Shown here one piece after another: positions 15,879 to 23,375 of a DNA stretch of 42,174 bases. The stretch's first letter is position 1. Every line of letters begins with the position of its first letter. Below the pieces are notes generated by a model. It saw only the letters and a list, made by a program, of their open reading frames with translations, had not been told where the DNA came from and ran no database searches. Both the position numbers and the translations under genes were made by a program. The stretch is taken from assembly GCA_964431545.1 (NCBI GenBank), contig CAYSLC010000022.1, positions 1 to 42,174 on the forward strand, written 5' to 3'. The DNA is from CAYSLC01 sp964431545. GTDB taxonomy: Bacteria; Desulfobacterota; Desulfobacteria; Desulfobacterales; JAABSP01.

Positions 15879-16840
15879 AGCGTATTCCGATCGTCCTATG
15901 GACGTTGTTGATCATCTGCGGGACCGCCTGGGGCGGCCCCGCGTCCGACGAACCGGTCCGGATGGCGGTCCTCCAGACCGACATCCACCAACTCGCCTAC
16001 TGGGTGGCCCGGGAAAAGGGGTTTTTCGAGGATGAGGGGGTCGCGGTGGACCTGATGGGGGTCTTCAAGGCCGGGCCGGAGATCATGTGCGCCTTCGGGG
16101 CCGGGAGCCTCGACATGGCCTACGTGGGCGAGGCCCCCGCCACCACGGCGGTGGCCAACCGCGCCGCCGACGTGGTCGTGGTGGCCCAGGTCAACACCGA
16201 GGGGTCGGCCCTGGTGGTGGCCCGGGAAGACGCCCGGATCAAAGGGTTGAAGGACCTGGAGGGCAAGACCGTGGCGGTTCCAGGCCACTCCACGGTCCAG
16301 GACTTCCTCCTGCGGAAGGCCCTGGCCAAGAGCGAGGCCGATCCGGGGAAGGTCTCCATCATCGTGGTGAAGCCGCCGGAGATGATCGCGGCCCTGCGCA
16401 CCGGCCAGATCGACGCCTTTGTGGCCTGGGAGCCCCATCCGGCCAAGGCCGCCACCATGGGGGTGGGGCGGAACCTCGTCACCTCCAACGAGATGTGGGA
16501 CGGCCACCCCTGCTGCGTGCTCATCGCAGAATCCGATTTTGCGGAGGGGCGTTCCCGGCAGGTGGACGCCGTGGTCCGGGCCCATGTGCGGGCCACCCGT
16601 TTCATCCGGGAGAACGCCGAGGAGGCGGTGGCCATCGGCGTCCAATCGACGGGCATGGACGCGGAGACCGTACGAAAGGCGATGGCCAACGTCGACTTCA
16701 CCCACGAACTCAACATCGAGGGGGAGCGGGAGTACGTCCGGTTCCTCACCGACATCGGGTATATCCGGATCCAGGACGTGGACGGGTTCGTCGACGGGTT
16801 CATCGACGAGAGCTTCCTCAACAAGGTCCGGGACCGGTAA
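15875..16840 (+). CDS. NitT/TauT-type substrate-binding protein (SsuA/NMT1-like)
   Basis: A 321-residue periplasmic binding protein with an N-terminal signal peptide (about residues 1-20, no lipobox Cys) and the two-lobed SsuA/THI5-like fold: AYWVAREKGFFEDEGV at 42-57, a Gly-rich segment around 71-85 and GQIDAFVAWEPH in the second lobe. Relatives bind nitrate, sulfonates, aromatic acids or pyrimidine precursors for an ABC importer. No ATPase or permease is present nearby, so it is an orphan in the window. It starts at ATG 15875 overlapping the preceding stop. Either it delivers ligand to a transporter elsewhere or it binds a substrate for, or signals to, the periplasmic redox proteins. Confidence 0.8.
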   Translation: MKRIPIVLWTLLIICGTAWGGPASDEPVRMAVLQTDIHQLAYWVAREKGFFEDEGVAVDLMGVFKAGPEIMCAFGAGSLDMAYVGEAPATTAVANRAADVVVVAQVNTEGSALVVAREDARIKGLKDLEGKTVAVPGHSTVQDFLLRKALAKSEADPGKVSIIVVKPPEMIAALRTGQIDAFVAWEPHPAKAATMGVGRNLVTSNEMWDGHPCCVLIAESDFAEGRSRQVDAVVRAHVRATRFIRENAEEAVAIGVQSTGMDAETVRKAMANVDFTHELNIEGEREYVRFLTDIGYIRIQDVDGFVDGFIDESFLNKVRDR

Positions 16841-16881
16841 GGCCCGGCCGAATCGTAAAGATCTCAACGGAGGAGACGATC

Positions 16882-17223
16882 ATGGCGGAAGAGAAACGGG
16901 CCCTCTGGGTGGTGTTCCGGCCGGAAACCCTGCCGGACACGGCGGCCATGCGGGAGAAGTTCATGGGCTCCTACCCCCACTTCAAGGAGATGGACGGCCT
17001 TTTCAGCAAGTGCTGGTGGACCGATCCGGACAAGGGCGAGTGGGGCGCCCTGTACATCTTTGAGACGGAGAAGCACCTGCGGGATTACCTCGCCTCGGAG
17101 CGGTGGCAAAAGACGGTGCCGGAGAAATACGGCTGCAAGCCGGAGGTGGTCGCCATCCTGGAGCCGGGGCCGATCCTCTGCAAGGAGGCGGTCACCGAGG
17201 GCGAGGGGTCCTGGCTGACGTAA
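16882..17223 (+). CDS. YdhR-like dimeric alpha-beta barrel protein
   Basis: A 113-residue cytoplasmic protein resembling the YdhR/putative monooxygenase group of the dimeric alpha+beta barrel fold (WVVFRPETLP... followed by GLFSKCWWTD and GALYIFETEKHLRDYL). Such proteins are small ligand-binding or cofactor-free oxygenase-like enzymes; in an anaerobic operon a binding or isomerase role is as likely. It has a strong ribosome binding site (GGAGGAGA, 16870-16877) 42 bp after the binding protein gene. The tail beyond residue 90 is unique. Confidence 0.6.
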   Translation: MAEEKRALWVVFRPETLPDTAAMREKFMGSYPHFKEMDGLFSKCWWTDPDKGEWGALYIFETEKHLRDYLASERWQKTVPEKYGCKPEVVAILEPGPILCKEAVTEGEGSWLT

Positions 17224-17284
17224 ACCGATCCTCCAAGCTTACGAAAGTTATGGGCCGTCCCGGCGGGGACGGGAAAGGAGTACC

Positions 17285-17878
17285 ATGGGCATCAAGATCG
17301 TCGGCGTCTGCGGAAGCCCCCGGAAGGGGAAGTCGACCCGGTTCGCCCTGGAGGCGTGCCTTGAAGCCGCCGGGGCCTCGGCCGAAACGGAACTGATCGA
17401 CCTGGCCGGGAAGACCGTCAACGGATGTATCGCCTGCGGGCACTGCAACGACAAGCTGGAATGCAGCCAGGAGGACGACTTCGTACCGCTGATCCCGACC
17501 CTGTCGGACCCGGAGGTGGCCGGTCTGATCGTCGCCACCCCGGTCTACTTCGGGACCATGACGTCCCAGGCCAAGGCCTTCCTCGACCGGTGCGTCATGT
17601 TCCGGCGAAATGGAAATCTGTTCCGGAACAGGGTCGGCGGGGCCGTCGCCGTGGGCGGGTTCCGCCATGGGGGCCAGGAGACGACCATCCACGCCATCCA
17701 CGCCGCCATGCTCATCCAGGAGATGGTGGTGGTGGGCGACGGCCTCGACACCTTCCACTTCGGCGGGACCCTGTGGAGCGGCCACCCGGACGGATACGAA
17801 AAGGACGACTTCGGGCTGGCCACCGCCCGGAACCTCGGCCGGCGGGTGGCGGAGATCGCGGGCAGGCTGAAGGGGTAA
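17285..17878 (+). CDS. Iron-sulfur flavoprotein (NADPH-dependent FMN reductase family)
   Basis: A 197-residue flavodoxin-fold protein. An FMN phosphate loop (GSPRKGKST, residues 10-18) is followed by a compact cysteine motif Cys48, 51, 54, 60, the spacing of the [4Fe-4S] site in archaeal and bacterial Isf proteins, and by TPVYFGTMTSQAKAFLDR, the second flavin-contact segment. Isf-type proteins are small cytoplasmic electron carriers linked to ferredoxin. ATG 17285 has AAAGGAG 6 bases upstream and the gene lies 61 bp after the YdhR-like gene; a hairpin at 17895-17926 follows. It is the last gene of the redox island and could exchange electrons with the operon's ferredoxin. Confidence 0.85.
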   Translation: MGIKIVGVCGSPRKGKSTRFALEACLEAAGASAETELIDLAGKTVNGCIACGHCNDKLECSQEDDFVPLIPTLSDPEVAGLIVATPVYFGTMTSQAKAFLDRCVMFRRNGNLFRNRVGGAVAVGGFRHGGQETTIHAIHAAMLIQEMVVVGDGLDTFHFGGTLWSGHPDGYEKDDFGLATARNLGRRVAEIAGRLKG

Positions 17879-17894
17879 GATCGAAGAAGGGACT

Positions 17895-17926
17895 CGGGCC
17901 GGCGCCGGCGTCTAAGCGCCAGCCCG
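17895..17926 (+). terminator. Hairpin after the redox island
   Basis: Arms 17895-17905 and 17916-17926 pair over 11 bp with one mismatch and a 10-base loop, 16 bp after the flavoprotein stop. It is GC-rich with no T-run, so its function as a terminator is plausible from position only. Confidence 0.45.
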
Positions 17927-18189
17927 ACCCCGAGAGGGATCGGCCGTCGATGTTCGTCTGAGCCAGGGCCTCTAGCGCGGAGGCCGCCCCACCGCCTTGT
18001 CGTCGTCATTTTGCCGTTTTCCGGGGGTATCTCCATGAAGATGGTAGTGAAGCCCTTTCGCGAAACAGTGGACCGGCACAGCCGACCGACCGCAGTATGA
18101 AACGTTTGAGTAGATTCCACCCGTAGGACCTCCCCATTCACGCATTGCCGCAGCAGCCATAGCAAATCTCCCGCATGGCAAGATAGCCT
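17927..18189. other. Non-coding stretch between redox island and Rpn gene
   Basis: With the flanking hairpin and promoter this makes a 381 bp gap (17879-18259). No convincing gene is seen; a 69-codon minus-strand reading frame (17972-18181) has no ribosome binding site and no recognisable content. Base composition falls from strongly GC-rich toward AT-rich across it, which fits a junction with laterally acquired DNA. Confidence 0.5.
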
Positions 18190-18217
18190 TTGATCTTGGT
18201 GATGATTTTCGTATAAT
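18190..18217 (+). promoter_or_regulatory. Sigma70-type promoter of the Rpn-family gene
   Basis: TTGATC (18190-18195) and a consensus TATAAT (18212-18217) are separated by 16 bp, 42 bp ahead of the Rpn start codon. Confidence 0.6.
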
Positions 18218-18259
18218 GAATCATGTTATTAGGGAAGGGGGGCCGAATGGCGGAAAAGC

Positions 18260-19249
18260 ATGGGCGAAGGCAATAAGAAATCCGAGAAAACAGCGGCAAC
18301 ACCCCATGATGCCGCATTCAAGGCCGCGTTTCAGAAAAAGGCGCTGGCGAAAAGCTTCTTCCGACACTATTTTCCCGAACGGATCGTGAGCCGGATCGAT
18401 TTCCGGTACCTGAAGTTGAGTAACCGCAGCTATGTGGATGAAAAGTTCAGGGAAATGCATTCGGATATCGTCTATCAGACCCGGATCAGGGGGTCGATCA
18501 CGTTCCTGTATATCCTTTTTGAGCACCAGAGCAGACCGGATCATTGGATCGTTTTTCGGCTGTTGTGCTACATGGTCAACCTGTGGCGGGAGTTCATCGA
18601 ACAGAATCCCAAGGCAAAAACGCTTCCGGTGATCCTTCCGGTGGTGCTGTATCGAGGAAAACAGAACTGGAACTGCCCCCGTTCCTTCGGCGAATTGGTG
18701 GAGGGAGTAGAAGGGTTGGAGAGCTACATTCCGAAATTTACATATGATTTGTATGACTTACGGGAATATGAGGACGAGCGCCTTCTGTTGGGTGATGCCA
18801 TGGCTCTCGGGGTTGTGTTCTATCTGATGAAGCACATCTTCGATGATGATTTCGGAACACATCTCGAGAGAGGGATCAAATATCTTGGGAAAATAGACCA
18901 CGAAGGGACTCAGCTGGAGTTTTTGGAGTGGATGCTGCGCTATTCGTACAATGCCCGGGACGACGATCTGGGTGAAAATATCGATCGGGGGCTCGACGTC
19001 CTGAACAATATCAATGCAAGGGAGGTGGCAATGACGATCGCCGAGAGATTAAAACAGGAAGGTCGAGTCGTATTGATTCAGAGACAATTGAATAGACGTT
19101 TTGGAGGTATTTCTCCAGCCCTTCAAAAAAAGCTGAAGGATTCGAAACCGGATCTTTTGGATAGATTCGGCGAGAGTATTTTCGATTTCAAGGATCTGAA
19201 AGATGCGGAACGTTGGTGGGATGATTTTCCAAAAGAGGGGAACGCATAG
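18260..19249 (+). CDS. Rpn-family recombination-promoting nuclease / transposase_31
   Basis: A 329-residue protein of the RpnA-E (YhgA-like) family, PD-(D/E)XK nucleases that stimulate RecA-independent recombination. The family N-terminal signature HDAAFKAAF lies at residues 16-24. The nuclease core shows Asp69 (SDIVYQ) and Glu88-x-Gln90 (LFEHQS). The C-terminal 60 residues (RLKQEGRVVLIQRQLNRRFG onward) match the DUF4351 domain common in these proteins. GC content is close to one half, far below the neighbours, which indicates horizontal acquisition. It is full-length and has its own promoter, so it is probably functional. The ribosome binding site is weak, and a 9-codon reading frame overlaps the start. 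Confidence 0.85.
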   Translation: MGEGNKKSEKTAATPHDAAFKAAFQKKALAKSFFRHYFPERIVSRIDFRYLKLSNRSYVDEKFREMHSDIVYQTRIRGSITFLYILFEHQSRPDHWIVFRLLCYMVNLWREFIEQNPKAKTLPVILPVVLYRGKQNWNCPRSFGELVEGVEGLESYIPKFTYDLYDLREYEDERLLLGDAMALGVVFYLMKHIFDDDFGTHLERGIKYLGKIDHEGTQLEFLEWMLRYSYNARDDDLGENIDRGLDVLNNINAREVAMTIAERLKQEGRVVLIQRQLNRRFGGISPALQKKLKDSKPDLLDRFGESIFDFKDLKDAERWWDDFPKEGNA

Positions 19250-19517
19250 GCATACAGCCGGGTAAACTCTCATTCATCCCATTGAAAACCGCCGGATGCA
19301 ACTCAAAAAAAACAGATACCCTCGGAAGTTTGGCAGAGATCCGGAAGCTATGGAAAACACCTCCTCCCTATACACCTGTAGGTAAACACTCAATTCCATC
19401 CCTTCTTTCTTCGAGTGGGTTGTTCGTAGCCGATTTCAGTCATTTTGTGGATGATGCTGTCCGAAACTCCGGCGGATGTGGCCTCGTTCAAAGAAGCCGA
19501 TTTTGGGCTCTCCCGAA
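19250..19517. other. Gap after Rpn gene with a tiny candidate ORF
   Basis: No supported gene. On the minus strand a 43-codon GTG frame (19390-19521) overlaps the stop of the 74-residue protein gene by 4 bases, the packing of coupled genes, but its sequence shows no known family and it may be the decayed start of a partner gene. Confidence 0.3.
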
Positions 19518-19742
19518 TCACGGATCGCCGGAGGATTTCGACAGTCGCAGCGTCTCTTCGAGCACGGAGAGGCGCTGTCGGTCCTTGGGATCTCCGGAGA
19601 ACCGTTCGTAGCCATGCCTCAACTCCAGTATCGCCCGTACCGCGTTGTCGTTGGCTTGAAGCCGCTCCTCGGGCGTCATCTTCAGGAACATGGCGATCAA
19701 GGTTCCATCCACACCCGATCGGTCATTGGTTTGCATGTTCAT
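19518..19742 (-). CDS. Small hypothetical protein, antitoxin-like in size
   Basis: A 74-residue soluble protein rich in charged residues, predicted mostly helical (MTPEERLQANDNAVRAILEL at its core). It has a good ribosome binding site (GAAAGG) and sits 16 bp after the nucleotide-transporter-like gene on the same strand. Short helical proteins of this kind often accompany a toxin or nucleotidyltransferase, but no such partner is intact here. No function is assigned. Confidence 0.5.
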   Translation of the reverse strand: MNMQTNDRSGVDGTLIAMFLKMTPEERLQANDNAVRAILELRHGYERFSGDPKDRQRLSVLEETLRLSKSSGDP

Positions 19743-19758
19743 CGCCTTTCATCGAAGA

Positions 19759-21045
19759 TCACCCCCCCGACCCCGCCAGTATCAGATAATACTTCCGAAG
19801 CCCGAAGATCAACCCCATCCAGAGGATGCAGATGGCGATGGAAAATCCGCTGAACTGGGGGACGGCCAGGGTGACCGGAAGCCACTGGGTGAACAGGAGG
19901 ATCAGGACCGACCCGAGGACCTTGAAGAGGCGGAAGCCGAGCATGTCGATCCACGCCTTGGCCTGGTAGATGAGGATCGGGTCCACCGGGACGTAGAGAA
20001 GCTCCCTTGAGGCCCGGTTGATGGAGTTGGCCAGGGCCCGGTCGCTGATCTTGGCAGCCGAGCCGAAGAAGAGGGACGGGTTCATCCAGAAGAGCAGGGA
20101 GAAGAGCGACAGGATCACCGGCTGGATCAGGAGGCCGGCGATGACGCCCACGAACCGGTGAACCAGGGGGGTGATTCCCAGGTTGACCACGATGGAGACC
20201 ATTCCCAGGAGGCCGAAAAAGAGGCTCAGGAAGGCGGTCCGGGCCTCCTGGCCCGCAAAGGAATACTCCACCGTCTTCATGAACTGGTACTCCACGATGG
20301 GGGAGGCCAACTGGGCCAGCAGCAGAACACCGGCCAGGAGGAGGAGATAGGGGTTTCCCATAAAGCTCCGCCAGTCTCCCGAAAGGAAGCGCCGGGACGC
20401 GTCCGGGCCGTCCACCTCGCAGTAGATGCCGCCCCGCCCCATGAGCCAGGTGAGCGCGTAGAGGACGATGATCAAAGCACCGGCCACCAGCAGCAGGTCC
20501 GGGGTTTTCAGCGGGGTGAACCGGATGAGGGCTCCGGCCAGTCCGCCGCCCATCATCCCCCCCACCAGTCCGCCGGTCCCCACCACCCCGTACCACCGTT
20601 TCCCCTCTTCGGTGTCGTAGATGGAGTTGCACAGGCTCCAGAACTGCTCCACCAGGATCACCCCCAGGATGTCCACGAAGACGTAGAATCCGATGGCCAC
20701 CAGCGGGGAGGGGGTGATGAGCAGCAGACGAAACAGGATCAGGGCGGCGGTGAACGCCAGGCAGGAGCCCATGACCACGTTGAGCCGGCTCATCCGCTCC
20801 ACGATCCGGTTGTAGAAGGAGATGAAGACGGCCATGGCCATGGCGCTGCCGATCCAGACATAGGGGAGCCGGTCCGCCCCGAGGCTGGTGATGTACAGCG
20901 ACCGGCTGGCCGGCTTGAGCTGATAGACGGCCATGATGATGAGCCAGAAGTCAAAAAACATGAAAGCGGCACGGATTCCCAGGGATCTCAGGGCAATGTA
21001 CCGTCCGAAGCATTCGATGGAGCGTTCTTTGGGATTGATTCTCAT
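19759..21045 (-). CDS. Npt1/Npt2-like nucleotide transporter or MFS-type permease
   Basis: A 428-residue membrane protein with about twelve hydrophobic segments. The pattern in the second half, NSINRASRELLYVPVDPILIY followed by AKAWIDM, is like the conserved NxxNRSxxEALYxPV...KAxID segment of ATP/ADP-antiporter-related (Tlc/Npt) proteins. In free-living bacteria these relatives have no proven substrate, and some are fused to HEAT repeats, which are absent here. Start ATG 21045 has a weak ribosome binding site. It is divergent from the serine hydrolase gene at 21161. Family call moderate, substrate unknown. Confidence 0.65.
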   Translation of the reverse strand: MRINPKERSIECFGRYIALRSLGIRAAFMFFDFWLIIMAVYQLKPASRSLYITSLGADRLPYVWIGSAMAMAVFISFYNRIVERMSRLNVVMGSCLAFTAALILFRLLLITPSPLVAIGFYVFVDILGVILVEQFWSLCNSIYDTEEGKRWYGVVGTGGLVGGMMGGGLAGALIRFTPLKTPDLLLVAGALIIVLYALTWLMGRGGIYCEVDGPDASRRFLSGDWRSFMGNPYLLLLAGVLLLAQLASPIVEYQFMKTVEYSFAGQEARTAFLSLFFGLLGMVSIVVNLGITPLVHRFVGVIAGLLIQPVILSLFSLLFWMNPSLFFGSAAKISDRALANSINRASRELLYVPVDPILIYQAKAWIDMLGFRLFKVLGSVLILLFTQWLPVTLAVPQFSGFSIAICILWMGLIFGLRKYYLILAGSGG

Positions 21046-21073
21046 TTACATCCGGTCCGACTTCGACTATATA
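21045..21073 (+). promoter_or_regulatory. Promoter candidate for the first serine hydrolase
   Basis: TTTACA (21045-21050) and TATATA (21068-21073) are 17 bp apart, giving a leader of about 80 bases that contains a small GC hairpin (21113-21119 with 21124-21130). The TATATA box is nearly symmetric and could also serve the divergent permease gene. Confidence 0.5.
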
Positions 21074-21160
21074 CTGCCGGAAAGAAAGCGGTGGACGACC
21101 GTCGGCTTCGTGGGCCGGGTTCCCCCGGCCGGGATTTAAACGCAGCAACGAGGACCGCGT

Positions 21161-22081
21161 ATGACATCAAGAGCATACTTCTTCACGTTTTTCGTTCTTT
21201 TTGCAATCTTTTTCGTCCCCATCTCCCCGGCCGGGGAGTCCTGCCCCCCCTTGAACGTCTGCACCGATCCCCGTCTCCAGGCGCGACTCGACCGGAGCCT
21301 CGGCACCCTGGATCTATCCGACGCCGCCGAATCCAAGGACCTGTGCGTGGCCCTGGTGGACATCACCGACCCCCACGCCCCTCGGATGGCCTCGGTGAAC
21401 GGCGATACCATGGTGTACGCCGCGAGCCTGCCCAAGATCGCCATCCTCCTGGGGGCCTTCGACCGGATCTCCAGGGGGGATCTTCCCCTGGACGGCGAGA
21501 CCCGAAACACCATGACCAGGATGATCCGCAACTCCTGCAACCGCTCGGCCACCGAGATGCTCAACCGGGTGGGCAAGGAGTACCTGGCGGACCTGCTCCA
21601 GTCGCCCCGGTACCGCTTCTACGATCCAAAGGGGTGCGGCGGCCTGTGGGTGGGAAAGGAGTACGGCAAGAGCCCGGCCTTCCGGCGGGACCCCCTGTTC
21701 AACCTCTCCCACGGCGCCACCGCCTTACAGACCGCCCGGTTCTACTATATGCTGGAGACGGGAAGGCTGGTCTCCCCCCGGTTCAGCCGGGAGATGAAGC
21801 GGATTCTCTCCAAGCCGGCCATCCACCATAAGTTCGTCAAGGGGCTGGAGGCGGCCCGCCCCGGTTCGAAGATCTACCGGAAATCGGGGACCTGGAAGAG
21901 CTACCACGCCGACAGCGCCATCGTGGAGCGGGACGGGCGCAAGTACATCGCCGTGGCCCTGGCCCACGGCCCGGGCGCGGGGGCGTGGTTTCCGAAACTC
22001 ATCGTGGCCCTGGACGACCTCATTTTCCGTCCGACGCTCCATGCCCGGCGGGCGCCGTCTCCGGATGGAGCGACTCCATGA
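21161..22081 (+). CDS. Periplasmic serine hydrolase, class A beta-lactamase/PBP-like
   Basis: A 306-residue exported protein with a signal peptide (about residues 1-24). Catalytic motifs of the penicillin-binding/beta-lactamase fold are visible: SxxK as Ser89-Leu-Pro-Lys92, SxN as Ser125-Cys126-Asn127, and KTG-like as Lys241-Ser-Gly-Thr244. No class A Glu166-type omega-loop signature is evident, so a peptidase or esterase acting on cell-wall peptides is as likely as antibiotic hydrolysis. Two Cys near residues 28 and 34 could form a disulfide. The last 62 bases overlap, tail to tail, the 3' end of another serine hydrolase gene of the same fold. Confidence 0.8.
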   Translation: MTSRAYFFTFFVLFAIFFVPISPAGESCPPLNVCTDPRLQARLDRSLGTLDLSDAAESKDLCVALVDITDPHAPRMASVNGDTMVYAASLPKIAILLGAFDRISRGDLPLDGETRNTMTRMIRNSCNRSATEMLNRVGKEYLADLLQSPRYRFYDPKGCGGLWVGKEYGKSPAFRRDPLFNLSHGATALQTARFYYMLETGRLVSPRFSREMKRILSKPAIHHKFVKGLEAARPGSKIYRKSGTWKSYHADSAIVERDGRKYIAVALAHGPGAGAWFPKLIVALDDLIFRPTLHARRAPSPDGATP

Positions 22082-23318
22082 GCCGGTGGATGCGGGTCCC
22101 CAGCGTCTGGTGCTCCACGGCCGAGTTCTTGCGCAGCACGTTGGACATCACCACCGCCATGTAGAACAGCTTCGGGGTCCGGTCCGGGGTCTCCACCACC
22201 GCCACCGAGTTCATCATGTTGATGACGTTCCCCTTGTACTTGCCGCAGTTGAACCCCGCCTCCTCCCGGCATTTGTAGAGCGACCCGGACTTGAAATAGA
22301 CCGCCGATTCCCGCAGGGCCGGTGAGGAGGCGTACCGGATCCGCCGCTGGGTCATGTAGAGCAGCCGCTTGATCTCCCGGCTGGAGAACCGATCCACCAA
22401 CTCCCCCTTCTCCATCTTCACCAGATATTCCATCAGGACCCTCGGGGTGGCGTAGCTGTTTTTTCCCGGGACCTTCTGCTTTCCCCGCCACGTGAAGAAT
22501 CCCCCCTGGCGCAGCCGGTCCGAGCCGAGACCGTTTCGATCCACCGGCCGGTGGAGGGCGGAAAAGAGCAGCTCCGACAGCGCCGATTTGGGCGTCTCCC
22601 GGAAAAAGGCGTCGATGGCCTCCTCGGGGACCGGGTAGTCCCCGCCGAAGTGTTTGATGAGCAGAAGCTCCCGCTGGTTCATGGCCGCCGCCGCATTGGA
22701 GCTGGCCGACATCATCCAGTCGAGATAGGTGTAGAGGTTGGCCCGGTCCCCTTTGCGCAGGGGGCGGTACCGGATCCGCTTCTCCCCCGGCTCCCAGAGC
22801 GGGACCTTGTGGTGGTCCGTCTGGATGAAGTCGTCGGCGGTGACCTGGGCCGTCCGGAGGATCTTCCACCGGGCCTCCGGGTCGTCGGGGTGGGCGTCGG
22901 CCAGGGCCTGGAAGAGGCCCAGGGCCACCAGGATCTTGCCGATGGAGCCCGGATTGTAGGTGGCGTCCTCCCGGTGGCCGGCGTACCGGGGGCGGTCCGG
23001 ATCGGTGAGATCGAGCACCGAAACCCCGTACCGGTTGGCGTCCGAGCCCAGGAACCGGCGGATCCGGGAGAGGAGTTCCGGGTCCTCGGCCGGAATCTCG
23101 AAATCGGGGCGGTCCGCCAGGCGGATATCCACGGCGGCCAGGGGCTCCATGGCCCCGGCGGGGACCTTCCGGCCCCGGATCGCGCCCTCCTGGGCCAGGC
23201 GGAACGCCTCCAGGCGGGCGATGCCCGTGTATTCGTATCCGTCCAGCGGGTAGCCGAGGGCGGGTCCGGCCGCGCCGAGAACGAGCAGGATGGGGATGAT
23301 GATTTTCAAGGTTCGCAT
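22020..23318 (-). CDS. Second periplasmic serine hydrolase of the beta-lactamase/PBP fold
   Basis: A 432-residue exported protein: signal peptide about residues 1-22, then SxxK as Ser125-Ile-Gly-Lys128, SxN as Ser206-Ser-Asn208 and a KTG-like box Lys343-Ser-Gly-Ser346. A phrase LDLTDPDRPRYA before the catalytic Ser matches VDITDPHAPRMA in the neighbouring hydrolase, so the two are distant homologues. It has an N-terminal extension of about 90 residues and an insert between the SxN and KTG boxes. GAAGGAGGT precedes ATG 23318. It follows the secreted dikinase-like gene on the same strand, 40 bp away. The substrate is unknown; a cell-wall role is inferred. Confidence 0.8.
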   Translation of the reverse strand: MRTLKIIIPILLVLGAAGPALGYPLDGYEYTGIARLEAFRLAQEGAIRGRKVPAGAMEPLAAVDIRLADRPDFEIPAEDPELLSRIRRFLGSDANRYGVSVLDLTDPDRPRYAGHREDATYNPGSIGKILVALGLFQALADAHPDDPEARWKILRTAQVTADDFIQTDHHKVPLWEPGEKRIRYRPLRKGDRANLYTYLDWMMSASSNAAAAMNQRELLLIKHFGGDYPVPEEAIDAFFRETPKSALSELLFSALHRPVDRNGLGSDRLRQGGFFTWRGKQKVPGKNSYATPRVLMEYLVKMEKGELVDRFSSREIKRLLYMTQRRIRYASSPALRESAVYFKSGSLYKCREEAGFNCGKYKGNVINMMNSVAVVETPDRTPKLFYMAVVMSNVLRKNSAVEHQTLGTRIHRLMESLHPETAPAGHGASDGK

Positions 23319-23330
23319 GGGACCTCCTTC

Positions 23331-23375
23331 ATGGCGATGGGCTTTCTATCGATGGGCTTCATGGCGATGGGGGAT
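23331..23375. repeat. Three 15-bp imperfect tandem units at a gene junction
   Basis: Units 23331-23345, 23346-23360 and 23361-23375 share GATGGG in the same phase; units 1 and 3 begin with an identical ATGGCGATGGG. The array spans the 3' end of the dikinase-like gene (its last five codons and stop) and runs up to the ribosome binding site of the serine hydrolase gene. Confidence 0.6.

Noticed and set aside
17972..18181. 69-codon minus-strand frame in the gap before the Rpn gene
   Set aside because: No ribosome binding site and no recognisable sequence; it could be a decayed element, but nothing supports a live gene.
19390..19521. 43-codon minus-strand GTG frame overlapping the 74-residue gene
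   Set aside because: The 4-base overlap is suggestive, but the length and lack of similarity leave it unsupported as a separate gene.
21161..22081. Calling the first serine hydrolase a resistance beta-lactamase
   Set aside because: Only the generic SxxK, SxN and K(T/S)G boxes are visible; no class-specific omega-loop Glu signature was found, so a cell-wall peptidase or esterase is equally likely.
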